From assembly GCF_030272615.1 (NCBI RefSeq), contig NC_081410.1, positions 508,926,942 through 508,990,941 of the forward strand: a stretch of DNA of 64,000 nt. Direction: 5' to 3'. A program made the translations under genes and the position numbers. The DNA is from Cryptomeria japonica. Lineage: Eukaryota; Streptophyta; Pinopsida; Cupressales; Cupressaceae. The first letter of the stretch is position 1. Each line of letters starts with the position of its first letter. Of this stretch, positions 11,354 to 21,884 are shown in pieces. The notes below the pieces were generated by a model. That model saw only the letters and a program-made list of their open reading frames with translations. It ran no database searches and was not told the origin of the DNA.

Positions 11354-12637
11354 TTATAGATTGTTGTAATATATGAATGGATTTGGATACGCTTTGACGG
11401 TCACTTCAACTCCATTGTGTGGAAACTTGATACATTGATGATATGTAGATGGGACTACGTTCATCTCATGAATCCATGGACGTCCCAAAAGTATGTTGTA
11501 TGTGAGGTCAAGGTCTAGGACTTGACAAACCACATCTTTTGTAACTGGCCCAACTCTAAGGGGTAAGGTGACTATACCCTTGGATGAACGCTCTTCATCA
11601 TCATATGCTTTGATAGTAATTTTGTTTGTAGAATTCACAGCTTTATCAGAAAATCCCAATTGTTTAATTGTGCTCAATGGACAAATGTTTTGACTAGCTC
11701 CTCCATCTATCAAGACTCGTTTTATTTGATGTTTGTGTATGAAGGCTTCAATGTGTAGTGGTGCATTATGTGGCAAACTTATAGAGGCATTGTCGGCTTC
11801 TGTGAATGTAAGGGAGTGTGGAATGGAAAGGTATCCCACCATGGCTTGAAACTAGTCCACATTCAGATCAGTAGGAATGACAGTGTCTCTCAAGATTTTG
11901 TCAAGAATAGCTTTATGTGCGGGGGATATGCGTAAGAGCTCAAGGATGGAGATGAGCGCAGGTGTCTTCCCTAACTGTTCTACAAGGTCATACTCAGGCT
12001 TGGTTGATGAAGAAGGGATGTTTTTGGCTGGAGCACCTTGCAAAGTAAATTTACTTTGATGGGTTGTAACATGACATTCAGAGGTAAGTTCAGAAGAAGA
12101 TCCAACACCTTTTAGGACAATCTTGGGTCTTCGGGTAGAATTCTTAGGATTTTTGTCCTTGATGATAATGGTAGAGACGTAATTGTCCATCAAAATGTGA
12201 TTGATAGTTGAATCATAGTTATAGGTTGCTCTGGTATAGTTGGTTTGGTCATCTGTGGCTTTAGCTTTTCCCTTGTCATGCTTTGGGAATGGTTCCTTAA
12301 ACATCTCATGTTCTTGATTGGATGAGTGTCCCTCAATCTCAATGTCACCTCTATCAATGAGATCTTGTATGATGTTCTTTAGTCGATGACAATTTCCTAT
12401 CTTATGACCCTTGCTCTTCTAAAATTCACAATACTCATCATCATTCCACCAATTTGGTTTAACCTTTGGTTCATATGGAGGAAAATCTGGAACTATGATT
12501 ACCTTGTTTGCCACAAGATTCTTGAAAACTGACTCAAGTGGTTCTCCCAATGGAGTGTACTTCCTTTGTGATCTAGAAGTTGTTTGGGTATTCACTTGAT
12601 TGTTTGTAGGACCTGATCCTGGAAAAATGAATTTGGG
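11354..12637 (-). pseudogene. gag C-terminus and aspartic protease of D
   Basis: In frame with the upstream gag after a TGA at 12638. It has a gag zinc-finger-like stretch near 12435-12400 (CEF, a stop, KSKGHKIGNC), then another stop at 11849-11851. The protease follows: HKHQIKRVLIDGGASQN (D-G-G in place of D-S/T-G), a flap region, and LDLTYNILLGRPWIHEMN with STYHQCIKFP, the usual end of Tat-type proteases. Three in-frame stops from gag to the protease end are the only lesions; CAG-to-TAG and CAA-to-TAA changes explain at least two. Confidence 0.8.
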
Positions 12638-14275
12638 TCACACTGTGTTGGCATCAACAACATCATCATTGACTGTGTTCTTGTTTTTATTCCAAAATCT
12701 TGGCTTGTCCTTTCCTTTAAAGTCATCTTTGTTTTCCTTGAATATCTTAATGACTCCTTGTTCAATTAGGACCTTCTCTGTTGCTAATCCTTTTTCAATG
12801 ACGTCCTTGAAGGTGGACAAAAAAGCTTTCCTTAGATCATATCCAATGTCTTTGTTAACATTTTGTGTGAACATCTCTACCATTTGTTTTTGTGGAATTT
12901 CACAAGAGCATATGCTGGCTAGATTTCTCCATCTTTGTAAAAATGATGAAAAAGATTCTCCATCCCTTTGCTTGGTGTTGCACAAAGTAGTGACTAATAT
13001 GTCTGTCTCTATGTTGTAGGAGAAATTTTGGATAAATGCCTCTGCTAAGTCACCCCATGACTTAATACTAGGTGGAAGTTGGGAGAACCATTCCATAGCT
13101 TGATCACCTAGGCTCTGTGGGAATAATCTCATCAAATATGTCTCTTCTGCTATTACCTCAATACAAACTGTGAAAAAATATCTTATGTGTGCCTTAGGAT
13201 CCCCTTTTCCTCTATACTTATCAAATTTAGGCATCACAAAGTGTGTAGGAAAAGGAGGCATTGGAATGCTCTTATCAAATGGATAAGGACATATGTCTCT
13301 CATTGTGTATGTTGGCTTTGGTGTATTTATGTCCTCCATTTTCTTTTGTAAGTCCCTGATTTGTTGCTCCAAATTTCTCTTAGGTGGGGATTGACTTCTT
13401 GGACCATACCCCATGCTTGAGGCACCAATTTGAGGAGGAGCGTGTTGCATATATGGATGATATTGATCATACACATGTTCATATGGAGGAGGTCTATAAT
13501 GATGCTGCGTATATGGACCACTTGGTATAGAGTCATGTTGAGGAACAAAATATCTGTTTTGTCCATGTATACCATACTCTATAGGCATGTCATGTTCTAA
13601 TGTGTTTCTCCTAAATTTGACAAGAGGTTTCCTTGTTTTCAAATTTTGAGCATGCCTTTGAAAATCCAATTGCTTTGGTGGTTGATCCTTAGCATTGATA
13701 TGTGATTGAGCATATTTCTCTGCATAAGACTTCCATAATGGTCTGCAAAGGTGAGTATCATATGCTTGACCATGTGTATGTGGGACCTCTGGTTTTTGAA
13801 ACAAAGATGATGGTGATTCAAGCACAAGATGTGGTCTTCTATTGCCTCCACTATTAGGCCTCCTTTGATCCATGTTGGAGTGAGGTTGTTGCAAAGGTTG
13901 ATTTTCCATTATTTGAGACATGTCAAAATCATGAGGTATCTTGGCTCCACTTTGTGCCATCATTTGTAAGAAGTATTGTCTATCCCTCCTCATTATTTCC
14001 TCAACCAATCGATTGAAACGGGGATCCATAATGGATTCTTCCACATCTGCTGAATGTACTGAAAAGTTGTCCATATCATCATTATGTGTATCATTGTTGT
14101 TTGTAGTGTCCATGTTCTCAACATTTGGAATGTTTCTATAGGCATCCATGTCAGGTAATGTAGTATGATCAGAATTGAAAAAGATATCATTGTCATACTC
14201 ATAAGAACTCATGTTTGCGGACTCTTGAGCCTCTTTAGTTTCTCTCCTAGATTTTTGAAGACAGGTTTCAACCAT
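12638..14275 (-). CDS. gag: gag polyprotein of element D (545 codons)
   Basis: Long open frame with its ATG at 14275. The first 150 residues are acidic and Asn/Asp-rich; a Pro/His/Tyr-rich linker holds GPYTQHHYRPPPYEHVYDQY. The Retrotrans_gag domain follows (about residues 345-480): PKFDKYRGKGDPKAHIRYFF, MRLFPQSLGDQAMEWFSQLP, then AEAFIQNFSYN and FLQRWRNLA. The C-terminus is basic. It would form the particle and bind the RNA. This is the usual Ty3/Gypsy Tat-type gag and the best-preserved long frame of the window. A TGA ends it where E has continuous reading, so the true protein probably ran on to the zinc finger and protease. Confidence 0.85.
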   Translation of the reverse strand: MVETCLQKSRRETKEAQESANMSSYEYDNDIFFNSDHTTLPDMDAYRNIPNVENMDTTNNNDTHNDDMDNFSVHSADVEESIMDPRFNRLVEEIMRRDRQYFLQMMAQSGAKIPHDFDMSQIMENQPLQQPHSNMDQRRPNSGGNRRPHLVLESPSSLFQKPEVPHTHGQAYDTHLCRPLWKSYAEKYAQSHINAKDQPPKQLDFQRHAQNLKTRKPLVKFRRNTLEHDMPIEYGIHGQNRYFVPQHDSIPSGPYTQHHYRPPPYEHVYDQYHPYMQHAPPQIGASSMGYGPRSQSPPKRNLEQQIRDLQKKMEDINTPKPTYTMRDICPYPFDKSIPMPPFPTHFVMPKFDKYRGKGDPKAHIRYFFTVCIEVIAEETYLMRLFPQSLGDQAMEWFSQLPPSIKSWGDLAEAFIQNFSYNIETDILVTTLCNTKQRDGESFSSFLQRWRNLASICSCEIPQKQMVEMFTQNVNKDIGYDLRKAFLSTFKDVIEKGLATEKVLIEQGVIKIFKENKDDFKGKDKPRFWNKNKNTVNDDVVDANTV

Positions 14276-14997
14276 GAACTAGGTATTTACCAAGATGTGT
14301 GAGACTAGATGAAAAATGGAAAGATATGAAAGACCAAGGGTTGGATGGAATGTAATTGAATCTGAGGTTTACTTACAATGTCCAAAGTGTAAGACCAAGT
14401 ATGTATGTAGTAGAGTAGGTGTGACTTCCAAAGAGAGGATAGTTTCTCTTGATGAGGTAAGTTGACCTTGACTCTAAGTAAGACCAAATGAGACCCAAAG
14501 GTGATAGACCTTGATGAGGGACCACTTAGCAAAATGTTGTTTTATGTAGTGTGTTGACAAAGTATAGTGAGGACAAGCAAGTGACCTTTTGACTCAAGTT
14601 TAGACAAATGTGAATGTAATGTAAGGTGTAAAGCAATAATGGATTTTGTGAGACCCAAAGACAAGCTGAATGCTAGATGAAAACCTGGAGAAACAACCTA
14701 GGAAGCTCAAGAATTCCAAAACTGATTGCTCTTGTTTGCTGGACTGTAAAATTTTTCCAATTTGTGAAGTTGTTGGTTGTGACCAAATCTGAATGTTTGA
14801 CTATTTTTCGTGACAAGAGGACACAATGTTGATGAGGACTCAATGTTTGCAAGTGTTTAGACTGACAATGACTCCAAGAAAAGTGTGTTGTTTGATGTAA
14901 AATTGTTTTGCACACACTTGAAGACACAAAATACACAATGTTTTGTTGTTTGGTCTTGAATGTTTGAATGTTTAAAATAAGTCAAGCACAATTCTTA
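14276..14997 (-). other. Leader of D, proximal part
   Basis: Non-coding stretch between the conserved leader block and gag, rich in TGTGTTG and ACAATG words. No start codon context or domain stands out. Confidence 0.4.
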
Positions 14998-15222
14998 TGG
15001 CTGGCCAAGACAATAGTTGTTGATCCCACATGGGGTTTTACCCCCGAGGCTACGCTATTCAGAGCGGATACTTAGATGCTTGACGTCACTGGCTCCACCC
15101 TCGGCACTCACTTCTCGGGTCAGCCAAGCATCAGTCCCCATGAAAACTCCCCGTGGTGAACTTTGTATCTCTACTAAGAACCATATGTGTGTGGGCCGCT
15201 ACCAGAGGTCCGACCTCCTGCC
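14998..15222 (-). ncRNA. Conserved leader block of D (possible packaging/dimerisation RNA)
   Basis: On the minus strand this block matches 48397-48612 of E over more than 180 bp, far better than the surrounding leader. Shared words include ACAAAGTTCACCA, GAGTTTTCATGGG, GATGCTTGGCTG, CGAGAAGTGAGTG and GTCAAGCATCTAAGT. It starts with the palindrome GAGGTCCGACCTC (15205-15217). It is non-coding in both elements, and a structured RNA role is an inference. Confidence 0.55.
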
Positions 15223-15849
15223 TCAATAACTAGAAGGATTTTGGCTTATAAAACAAAAAGGTGCTAGTAAGGGCATTTGCTCATGTGGCCATACATGCGA
15301 CACTTTCAGCTCTGTAAATACTGAAAGCTCCCAGCCGGTAGGGGTTATGCCCTACAACTGATCAAATAAATTTGATCAAACGGGTTTATGGGGAGACATA
15401 GTGTCGGTATGAACTAATCTGCACACGTTATCCATAGTTTTCACCATGAATACAGTTGTTTATAGTGGTTTGGAAGAAGATGGCTTTTCTTTTGCTACCA
15501 CTTGGGTCGTTCACTTCTCACTAGTAGTCCTAATGACCACACAGGAAGACAGGCCCTCTAAAGATTAAACAAAAAGAGCCTATTGCTCAAGACACAAAAG
15601 ACAATGATTCAATTTTAGTGCACCAATTGAAGTGTTTGCTAGTCTATGAAAACAAGGCACACAATAAAAATCCAAAAACCCTTGCCAAGGACCTGCAACA
15701 AAGATTTATTAGTAGTTTGGATTGTTTCAAATGATCACCCCTTCCTACAAGCACACAAGTTAGGTAAATTTTAGATCCAAAAGACTTTGTGAAATAGGGG
15801 CCTTCAACAATGCGTTTTGTTGACCAATTCAAAGATCTGATTCATCATA
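15223..15849 (-). other. Leader of D, middle part
   Basis: Non-coding. Contains TCAAATAAATTTGATCAAA (15362-15380), a small inverted repeat. No gene seen. Confidence 0.4.
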
Positions 15850-16690
15850 AAAAAAGACCACCTATAAAATTTCAAGAGATTTCTAGAAATGTAAGAAAAT
15901 CCAAAAAATTTGCTAATTTACTCCAAAAATTTATTTTTTATGAAAAATCATAAAAAATTCATATAAAATGCAAAATCAATCCAAAAAATATGAAATTTTT
16001 ACTGGAGAGTCCTGATGGTCTTCCAAACCTGCATAAAAAAATTTCTGCAACAAATCCAAGCAGTTTGTGAGATATGAGTAAAATAATGCAAAACCCAAAT
16101 TTTCAAAGATCTAATTTTTGAGGAATTATTTTGCATCAAATTTAAAATCAAAAAGAATAGATCCTGTGTACAATTCTGAGAGATTTCCAAAAATGTAGGA
16201 AAATCTGAAAAATTCACTAATTTGCTCTAAAAATTAATTTTGTATGAAAAATCATAAAAATTCAATTAAATTGAACAATTGATCCAAAAAATCTGAAATT
16301 TTTATTGAATCCTTCTGATACTTTTCTTGACCTGTAAAAAACATTTGATACCAAAATTCGAAGCCGTTTGTGAGATCTGATCAAAGTAAGGAAAAACACT
16401 AATTTTTAAAGATCCGATTTTTAGGGAAATATTTTGCATCAAAATTAAAATCACAAAGAATAGATCTTGTGTATAATTTTGAGTGATTTCCAAAAATGTA
16501 AGAAAATCCAAAAACTTCTCTCATTTGCTCTCAAAATTAATTTTTTATGAAAAATCATAAAAAATTCATAGAAAATGAAACTATGCTCCAAAAATTTGGA
16601 ATTTTGTATTGAGAGCTCCTGATACTTTCTTCAACCTGTAAAAAAAATTTGGTGCAAAATTTCTTAGCCGTTTGTGAGATATGATCAAAT
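15850..16690 (-). repeat. Tandem 305-bp repeats in the leader of D
   Basis: Nearly three copies of an AT-rich unit of about 305 bp, marked by GAAAAATCATAAAAA near 15939, 16247 and 16549 and by GCCGTTTGTGAGAT-like words. Spacing is about 308 and 302 bp. Confidence 0.8.
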
Positions 16691-16817
16691 CTCTCCAAGA
16701 TCTTGATTTTGTGTCCAAAACCCTAGCTGCACAAGGTTATTCTCCAAATTGTTTTACAAAACAGCAATATAGGGTTAGAAAAATCTGCAAAAAACATAGA
16801 TCTAACCAAAATACATG

Positions 16818-16834
16818 TCCCACGGGGTGTGCTA
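16818..16834 (-). other. Primer binding site of element D
   Basis: On the minus strand TAGCACACCCCGTGGGA lies three bases after the LTR end. It equals the site of element F (TGGCACACCCCGTGGGA, 38256-38272) except for the second base. I could not assign the tRNA. Confidence 0.7.
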
Positions 16835-16837
16835 AAA

Positions 16838-17596
16838 TGTTTATGGTGAAAATGGATACAACAATAATAACGATATTGAAAGGCTAAATGAATTCAACCA
16901 CAAAACCCTAGCCTAACAACAACAAAGATCCACCATAACATATGAAGATTACCTAAGACAATGCAAATTAAACGAAATCACAAAGATTATACCATCACAT
17001 GTCCAGTAGGGTTTGGATCTCCATTCTTCCTATCTCCATTGATCTTGCTTAATATATTTGCTCTTAGATTTTATGTGCACAAGAGCTCAACAAAGAACGA
17101 AATGTGGTTGCAAGTAGGATTGCATATGCCAAGTAGTCAATTGATCAAGTAGTTAGATTGATTAGGGTTGATAATGAAGGAAGTGTCTCCTTATATAGAA
17201 GACACTATAAGAAATGGAGGGATAAGATTGAGAGGTGTAAAAGGAGGTCGGCTATGATTAGAGGGTAGGTAAAAGAAATAATAGAATAATGAAAGGGGTA
17301 GGTAGTGTATGAATTAAGAGATGAATGACATATGTCATGGGTAGAAAAGGTTAATGAATTAATTAAATAAATAAAGATTTATTTAATTAATAGAGGAAGT
17401 GGGATCAATTAAATAAATAAAATATTTATTTAATTTAAGAAAAGGATAATTTAAATAAATAAATGTATTTATTTAAATGAGAAATAAGGCTAGAAAAAGA
17501 TAAATTAATTAATTAAATAAATAAGGATTTATTTAATTAATAGAAGAATTAGGCTTAAATAATTAAATAAATAAATATATTTATTTAATTAGACAT
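16838..17596 (-). repeat. 5' LTR of element D (outer end missing)
   Basis: Matches 6111-6889 closely, including the U3 palindromes. The last 20 bp at the outer end (GACAATTTTAGGTGTCTACA in the left copy) are absent; the sequence passes from AGACAT directly into T8-GCAG of element A. Confidence 0.85.
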
Positions 17597-18655
17597 TTTT
17601 TTTGCAGTTACCACCGATTTCTATTTGATGGAGGCTATTGAGCCTAGAGAAGAAGAAATGGAAGATATGAGTTATGAGGTCAACTATTACTTATTGATTG
17701 GTTATGACAATAACCTATTGGCATCTCTAGTGGATAAAAAGAAGGTAAGATTGGATACAGTTGAAGTTCAAGCTACAATAGCTGAAACCAATATTGTTCC
17801 ATCCATAGGTGGTAAAGGTAAAGGTAAGAAGAAGAAGGTTGAGAAAGCACCTCTAGTAATAAAAAGTACAAGAGTAACAAAAAGTGTCCAAACCAAAAAG
17901 GAACCGGACCTAAAGTATATGCAAATAAGGAGACTGCATCAAAGAAAAGAGATCGAGAATTAATTTTCCAAGCAGAATCTGAAGGAACTGATACTAAGGA
18001 GGAACCCAACAAAATGAAAGCAATCAGTAAAGAAACCAAGCAAGTGAAGGAAGTGCCAAAGGCAACTGTGCCTTTTGATATCTCAACTTACAAGCCTGAC
18101 ACTACCTTTGAGAGAACAATGAATACATTAGGAAGAAACAGATTTGATAATGTCAAAGATCATTTTGATTCGTTCAATGAAGATGAAAAGGAACAAATTA
18201 TTTAATGGGTAATCAATTATTTGTTCCATTATAATAGATTACCTCATGATCTTGAAAAGGATATCTCTAATTCAATTCCTTGTATACTATTCTTTTGAAT
18301 AAATGGGAGGAAGCAATAAAGAAAGAAAAACAAATCATACATGATGTATTTGTACAATATTTTCCTAAGTTGTCAAAGGATGAGCTGAATGAATTGGTTG
18401 ATAAGTACAAAGTTCATTTTTCTTACAAAACAATAAGATTGAAGCTGATTAGGGAAAAGTGCAACCTGTTGAGACCGAGACTCATCAGATTGCTCGTAAT
18501 ATCCAATAGATGGAAGATCTTATACATTCCTCTAAGGATGATAAAGATAGTGTTGATCGACCTGAAATGGATGAAGAAAAAAATTGTGCAAGCTAATGTT
18601 GTCTATCCTATCAAGAAGAAGGATGACACTATTTTCCAATGAGTCATACTTGTTG
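17597..18655 (+). pseudogene. Second ORF of element A, part 2 (unknown function)
   Basis: Continues from 6110 across element D. The reading FYLMEAIEPREEEMEDMSYE and YYLLIGYDNNLLASLVDKKK is followed by a highly basic Lys/Gly tract (GGKGKGKKKKVEK). A frame change at about 17945 leads to an acidic/charged stretch (KATVPFDISTYKPDTTFERT, FDSFNEDEKEQII), a stop at 18205, then HDVFVQYFPKLSKDELNELV. Several frame changes show decay. No enzyme motif is visible. The Lys-rich tract could bind nucleic acid, but that is a guess. Confidence 0.5.
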
Positions 18656-19824
18656 ATGAGATTGATTATGCAATAGATCTATCTGGAGACATTACTGCAC
18701 CAGATATACAGGCACCTAAAATCACTAAATCATAGGTTACTTCAGTTAAGAACCCAACAATTCAACTAGGAATGGATATTCCAATAGTCAAGGAACCACT
18801 AGTGAAACCCCAACTACCATCGGTTTCATAGGACATTCAAACTAAATCTGATGAAAAAGTTGATACATAGATTTCTGAACAAGAAACGGAGAAAGAACAA
18901 GAGAAAGAAGAGATTGTTAGGGTAACATATTTTGAACTAGTAACATCATTAGTTTTATAGCAGACTAATAAAGATGACAATGACTCATTAGGCATCTCAG
19001 GGCCTATAATTGTTGATAATATGAGTGCATTTGAAATGTTGAAGATCACAACTATCATACAATCTAGGGCACATAAGAAGAGACTTAAAGAAAAAAGAAT
19101 GGAAGCTGAAACCATTCAGAATGTTGTGGATATTCTAACAAGTCTACTACTGGAAACTGCTACAAGGAATTTGTCAACACCTATTAGAAAACTTGGTCAA
19201 TTGGTTTCTGATGCATCTGACCAAATTAAGTCCCTAGAAGAAGTAATGCACACATATGTAGAGAAGAGTTACAAGAAGAAGCATGAAGAGCAACTTATGA
19301 AAGAAATTGATACAAGAAAACTTGCTCTATCTCTTAATAAAGATTTATTAAGAAAACCTATTGAAACGGGAGGGAAATATCTTGCTTCTACTTATAATTT
19401 TTCATTCTTTTATTTTGATATCAATACCAGGGGAACTGAAACTAAGAAAGAGCTAGAGAAGATATGGAATGCATATGTACCACTTCAAGATTCTATTTTT
19501 TCTTTTAGCAAATCCGTGGATGATTTGCAAAATAGGTTAGATACCTATGATCTTGAAAAAGGAAAAAGACTCCAGTCACTGAAGGAATTGAAGAGTCTAC
19601 TCGCATCCCACGTGGACATACTGCAAAGAGCCTACAAGAATGCAGAAGCTATTTTGGCTACTCTGAAAACCTATACACTTGACTCAATGGAAGAGTTTCA
19701 TACTCAGATTATGTCTACACTTGAGTTCACTATAAACTTGCTAGAGACATGGGAACATACTTTATCTCAGTTGAAAATAAACTATAATGCTATTTTTATG
19801 AGACTAGTAATGCATGAATCTTGA
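18656..19824 (+). pseudogene. Second ORF of element A, part 3: coiled-coil C-terminus
   Basis: The frame is broken by stops near 18735, 18830, 18870 and 18960 and then open for 267 codons from 19021 to 19824. The open part is almost wholly helical and charged (QSRAHKKRLKEKRMEAETIQ, LQSLKELKSLLASHVDILQR, HTQIMSTLEFTINLLETWEH), as in a coiled-coil structural protein. It sits just before the polypurine tract of A, the position in which Sireviruses carry an env-like ORF. No membrane segment is seen, so an envelope role is not supported. Confidence 0.55.
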
Positions 19825-19867
19825 TTCAGTTTTTCAAGTTTTTGTATATTTAACACATTTTGATACA

Positions 19868-19871
<4 letters not shown>

Positions 19872-19922
<51 letters not shown>

Positions 19923-19940
19923 ATATATATATATATATTT
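19872..19940. repeat. (CT)n then (TA)n microsatellite
   Basis: About 24 CT units (19872-19920) directly followed by TTATATATATATATATATTTT (19921-19940), in the 3' UTR of element A. Confidence 0.95.
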
Positions 19941-19944
19941 TCTT

Positions 19945-20126
19945 TTTCAATTTGGCATTGTTGTCAAAGCGGGAGTAGAAATATGTATGTGTATTGTGAA
20001 AATTTTGTATGTTGTATGTAGTAAGGGAGAGTATATGTATATGTGAATAAATTTTTTTTGTAAGCACACCTAACAATATTACTGTAAAATTTTCTAAGTG
20101 TTGCCATCAATGCCAAAGGGGAATAT
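19945..20126 (+). promoter_or_regulatory. Doubled polypurine-tract region of element A
   Basis: TTGGCATTGTTGTCAAAGCG with GGAG after it (19951-19975) and TTGCCATCAATGCCAAAGGG with GAA after it (20101-20123) form a pair; the second directly precedes the 3' LTR. Copia C has the same pair at 26176-26199 and 26230-26253. Confidence 0.75.
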
Positions 20127-20287
20127 TGTTGGCTTGATGATGATTGTAATGATTAAATTCATCATATGTTGTCACTTATGAAACACATACACACACATAT
20201 GTTCATATTGTCTACCGGTGTGACATCAAAGTTGTTTATTCTACAACCGGAATATGCATGGAGACAACCAGTGATTATACTTAACTC
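20127..20287 (+). repeat. 3' LTR of element A
   Basis: TGTTGGCTTGATGATGATTG to CTTAACTC. Shorter than the left copy by a deletion of about 45 bp in the middle. Followed by gag sequence of B on the minus strand. Confidence 0.75.
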
Positions 20288-20510
20288 GACATCAGAACCA
20301 ATAGGCATAGGTCCATCTTCTTTAATGGAAATAAACACAACTTCATCTCCTTCTGATTTGTCATGTGTAACACCATCATTTATAGCATAATAACAGTTCT
20401 TATGGTTCCTAAACTTCCGGTTAGACTTATAAGGCTTAAATCATGCTTGTCATATCTATCATTCCTATCAAGGCAATCAATGCTTCAAGCTCATCAAGAT
20501 CTCTTCTTTT
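20288..20510 (-). pseudogene. Copia element B: gag C-terminus and gag-protease spacer
   Basis: Minus strand, reading right to left: RRDLDELEALIALI follows directly from the charged repeat of gag at 27748-27925. After a frame change comes KFRNHKNCYYAINDGV with DKSEGDEVVFISIKEDGP, the acidic spacer that precedes the Copia protease. It is flanked by C on the right and A on the left, and the protease resumes at 702. This shows that A and C were inserted into one and the same Copia element. Confidence 0.8.
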
Positions 20511-21882
20511 TGTTGGCATTATGTGAACCGATATGAGGACATAATAACATTGTATGTTGTCATTGATGTCAATATGTTGAAGAGGTGAGAACCGACATAT
20601 GTGAGAACTAGTATAACACTGTGAACCGACATTTGTGCCAAAGTGAAGAGGTATGTTTGTTCAAGGTGAACTGACATATGGTTATGGGAACCGACACATG
20701 GAAGCATAGTATGACTACCATTTGGTAGTCTCAACTTCAGGGTTTCTGGTTGAAGTGCTTCAAGCCTATGTGGCTCAACTGGTGACTTTGTGTGATGAGT
20801 TTGCATGGTAACAAAGAACAGATCATGTTGCCACATAAGCCTTGTGCACGTGAAGGATCTTGCATGAAGGAGATTGTTCCTATCTACCTCAGGAATGTGC
20901 GAAGTCTATAAAATGGTGATAATGTCTAATGAGATATCAACCGCCATGAAATCGGTGGAAATGGACGATGGAGAATGTCTTGAGATTGGATCAAGAACTG
21001 TTGCATTTAATGTAGTGTGCTCAACAATCAGGATTGAACCATTTGGATTCCTTAACCTAACAGGTTTTGGGTTTAGGGTTTATGCTACCGACCTATCTGG
21101 TTTCCTATAAGGTCGATGTTGTGTCTCTTTCTGAGGTTGTTGGAAAAAGTTGTGTGTGTGTATCCAAGAGAAGGGATACGTGATTTTTGCCAGACCAAAA
21201 GGAGAGAAGTGATACCTATAGAGTGTAAGTGCAGAAGGTAAAGAGTAGTTTAAGCGGATCTGCATTGGCAGTGAGTGTTGTTACCAGATCATTGTAATAC
21301 CTATTGATCTCTAACCACGTCAATAGTTGAGAAATCCCTTAATAGGGTAGCTTTAACAGGCTTGTTGTAAATCCTTTAACAGGGTGACTCAAAACCATTG
21401 AGTTCTTGAAATCCTCTAACAAGGTAACCTTTAACAGGGTTTAACCCTTAACCGGGTATTCTAGCCATCCCTTAATCGAGTGATCCCTAACAGGATCGGT
21501 TCCTAACAGAACCTATTATATCAATCCTTAACCGGACAAGGCTCCTAACAGAGAGGACTTCTAAAGAGTTCAAAAACAAGCTTGTGGGTATTCATCCCCA
21601 CCGTGGTTTTTCCCTTTGGGTTTCCACATGAAAAATATGTGTGTTATGTGTGATGTCTTCTTCATGTGATGCTTTGTTGTTTTCTGTCAAGCGATGAATC
21701 TTGTTGATCTAGTTATTTTGGGTTTTTTCGGTTGTACTTTGTTTGAGAACCGGTGTCACTGTTTGTCTGTCAATGCACAGTGTCTGCAGACAAACCGGTT
21801 CAAGAGTGTGTTGTTGTCTGTACTGATTCATCCCCCCCTCTCAGTACCGGTTGGGTACTACTCATTCATCATTGTGTTATCA
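20511..21882 (+). repeat. 5' LTR of element C
   Basis: TGTTGGCATTATGTGAACCG to GTGTTATCA. A likely TATA box, TATAAAAT, lies at 20907-20914 and is changed to TGTAAAAT in the 3' LTR. A run of TTAACAGGGT-like short palindromes fills 21328-21560. It lacks about 117 bp present in the 3' LTR near 27465-27580. Confidence 0.92.
21328..21560. repeat. Array of TTAACAGGGT short palindromes in the LTR of C
   Basis: About eleven loosely spaced words of the form CCCTTAACAGGGT or CCTAACAGGA, each nearly self-complementary. The array is repeated in the 3' LTR at about 27078-27300. Confidence 0.75.
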
Positions 21883-21884
21883 AT

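Larger units (their letters stand above)
6111..17596 (-). mobile_element. Element D: Ty3/Gypsy (Tat-like) derivative lacking the polymerase core
   Basis: Two LTRs of about 0.77 kb (6111-6889 and 16838-17596) differ at roughly a dozen positions, mostly transitions, so D is young in this nest. The minus-strand order is 5' LTR (right), primer site, 2.5-kb leader, gag, protease, a remnant joining the protease tail to the end of integrase, conserved 3' UTR motif, antisense PMD gene, tandem repeats, PPT, 3' LTR (left). RT, RNase H and the integrase core are absent. It splits the second ORF of element A. No clean target duplication is visible because the right LTR lost its outer end. Confidence 0.88.
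703..20287 (+). mobile_element. Element A: non-autonomous LTR element with gag and an unknown second ORF, no pol
   Basis: Short LTRs starting TGTTRGCTTGATGATG lie at 703-915 and 20127-20287. A tRNA-iMet primer site follows the left one and a polypurine tract precedes the right one, so the element reads on the plus strand. Without the nested insertions (1804-4288 and 6111-17596) its interior is about 5 kb. It encodes a coiled-coil gag with zinc knuckles and a long second reading region of unknown function. I see no protease, reverse transcriptase or integrase. It interrupts Copia B between gag and protease. The flank GAATC (698-702) is matched by GACATC at 20288-20293, an imperfect target duplication with one extra base. 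Mobilisation by a Copia relative of element C is inferred from the shared primer site and PPT layout. Confidence 0.8.

Noticed and set aside
12600-13019. 139-codon plus-strand frame
   Set aside because: Antisense shadow of the gag of D.
18837-19115. 92-codon minus-strand frame
   Set aside because: Shadow of the coiled-coil reading on the plus strand.
18656-19824. Coiled-coil ORF of A as an envelope gene
   Set aside because: No signal peptide, membrane segment or cleavage site visible; only its position is env-like.
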